From assembly GCA_002491225.1 (NCBI GenBank), contig DKVN01000010.1, positions 1-5,105 on the forward strand: a DNA stretch of 5,105 nt, given 5' to 3'. The DNA comes from Faecalibacterium sp. UBA7177 (lineage in GTDB: Bacteria > Bacillota > Clostridia > Oscillospirales > Ruminococcaceae). Below are positions 5,104 through 5,105 of this stretch, in pieces. Position 1 is the first letter of the stretch. Each line of letters starts with the position of its first letter. Made by a program: the position numbers and the translations under genes. Below the pieces are notes generated by a model. The model ran no database searches, had not been told where the DNA came from, and worked only from the letters and a program-made list of their open reading frames with translations.

Positions 5104-5105
5104 CA

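Overview
The window looks like chromosomal DNA from a high-GC Firmicute, most likely a gut-type Clostridia member of the Oscillospirales/Ruminococcaceae kind. This is an inference from AAGGAG-type ribosome binding sites, a Firmicutes-style lipoprotein sugar-binding protein, a pyruvate kinase with the extra C-terminal PEP-utilizer-like domain, G+C-rich third codon positions, and a small M15 peptidase/peptidoglycan-binding protein of a type I associate with these bacteria. No mobile element, CRISPR array, tRNA or rRNA is visible.

Layout, left to right. (1) Positions 1-2039, minus strand: the start of a carbohydrate ABC transporter operon of the CUT1 type. A lipoprotein solute-binding protein (756-2039) is followed after 17 bases by a MalF/UgpA-like permease that runs off the left edge (738 to beyond 1). 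A good sigma-A-type promoter (2169-2198) and a very GC-rich leader of about 120 nt precede the operon. (2) Positions 2040-2508: a 469-bp divergent intergenic region. It holds the minus-strand promoter, a 7-bp dyad touching its -35, a 15-bp inverted repeat (14/15 paired), a 19-bp imperfect direct repeat (17/19), and an extended -10 promoter for the next gene. (3) Positions 2509-4251, plus strand: pyk, a complete 580-residue pyruvate kinase, followed by a textbook 19-bp-stem intrinsic terminator (4299-4350). (4) Positions 4428-5075, minus strand and convergent with pyk: a 215-residue protein with an M15-like zinc peptidase domain and a peptidoglycan-binding domain but no signal peptide. A strong hairpin lies beyond its stop codon, and the DNA turns abruptly AT-rich upstream of its start at the right edge.

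How the parts fit: the transporter would import an unidentified sugar or oligosaccharide, and pyruvate kinase catalyses the last ATP-forming step of glycolysis. The shared divergent control region could link uptake to glycolytic flux, but the sequence does not prove this. The peptidase gene appears to be an independent unit. I see ordinary genes here; the least explained part is the repeat-rich intergenic region between the transporter operon and pyk.
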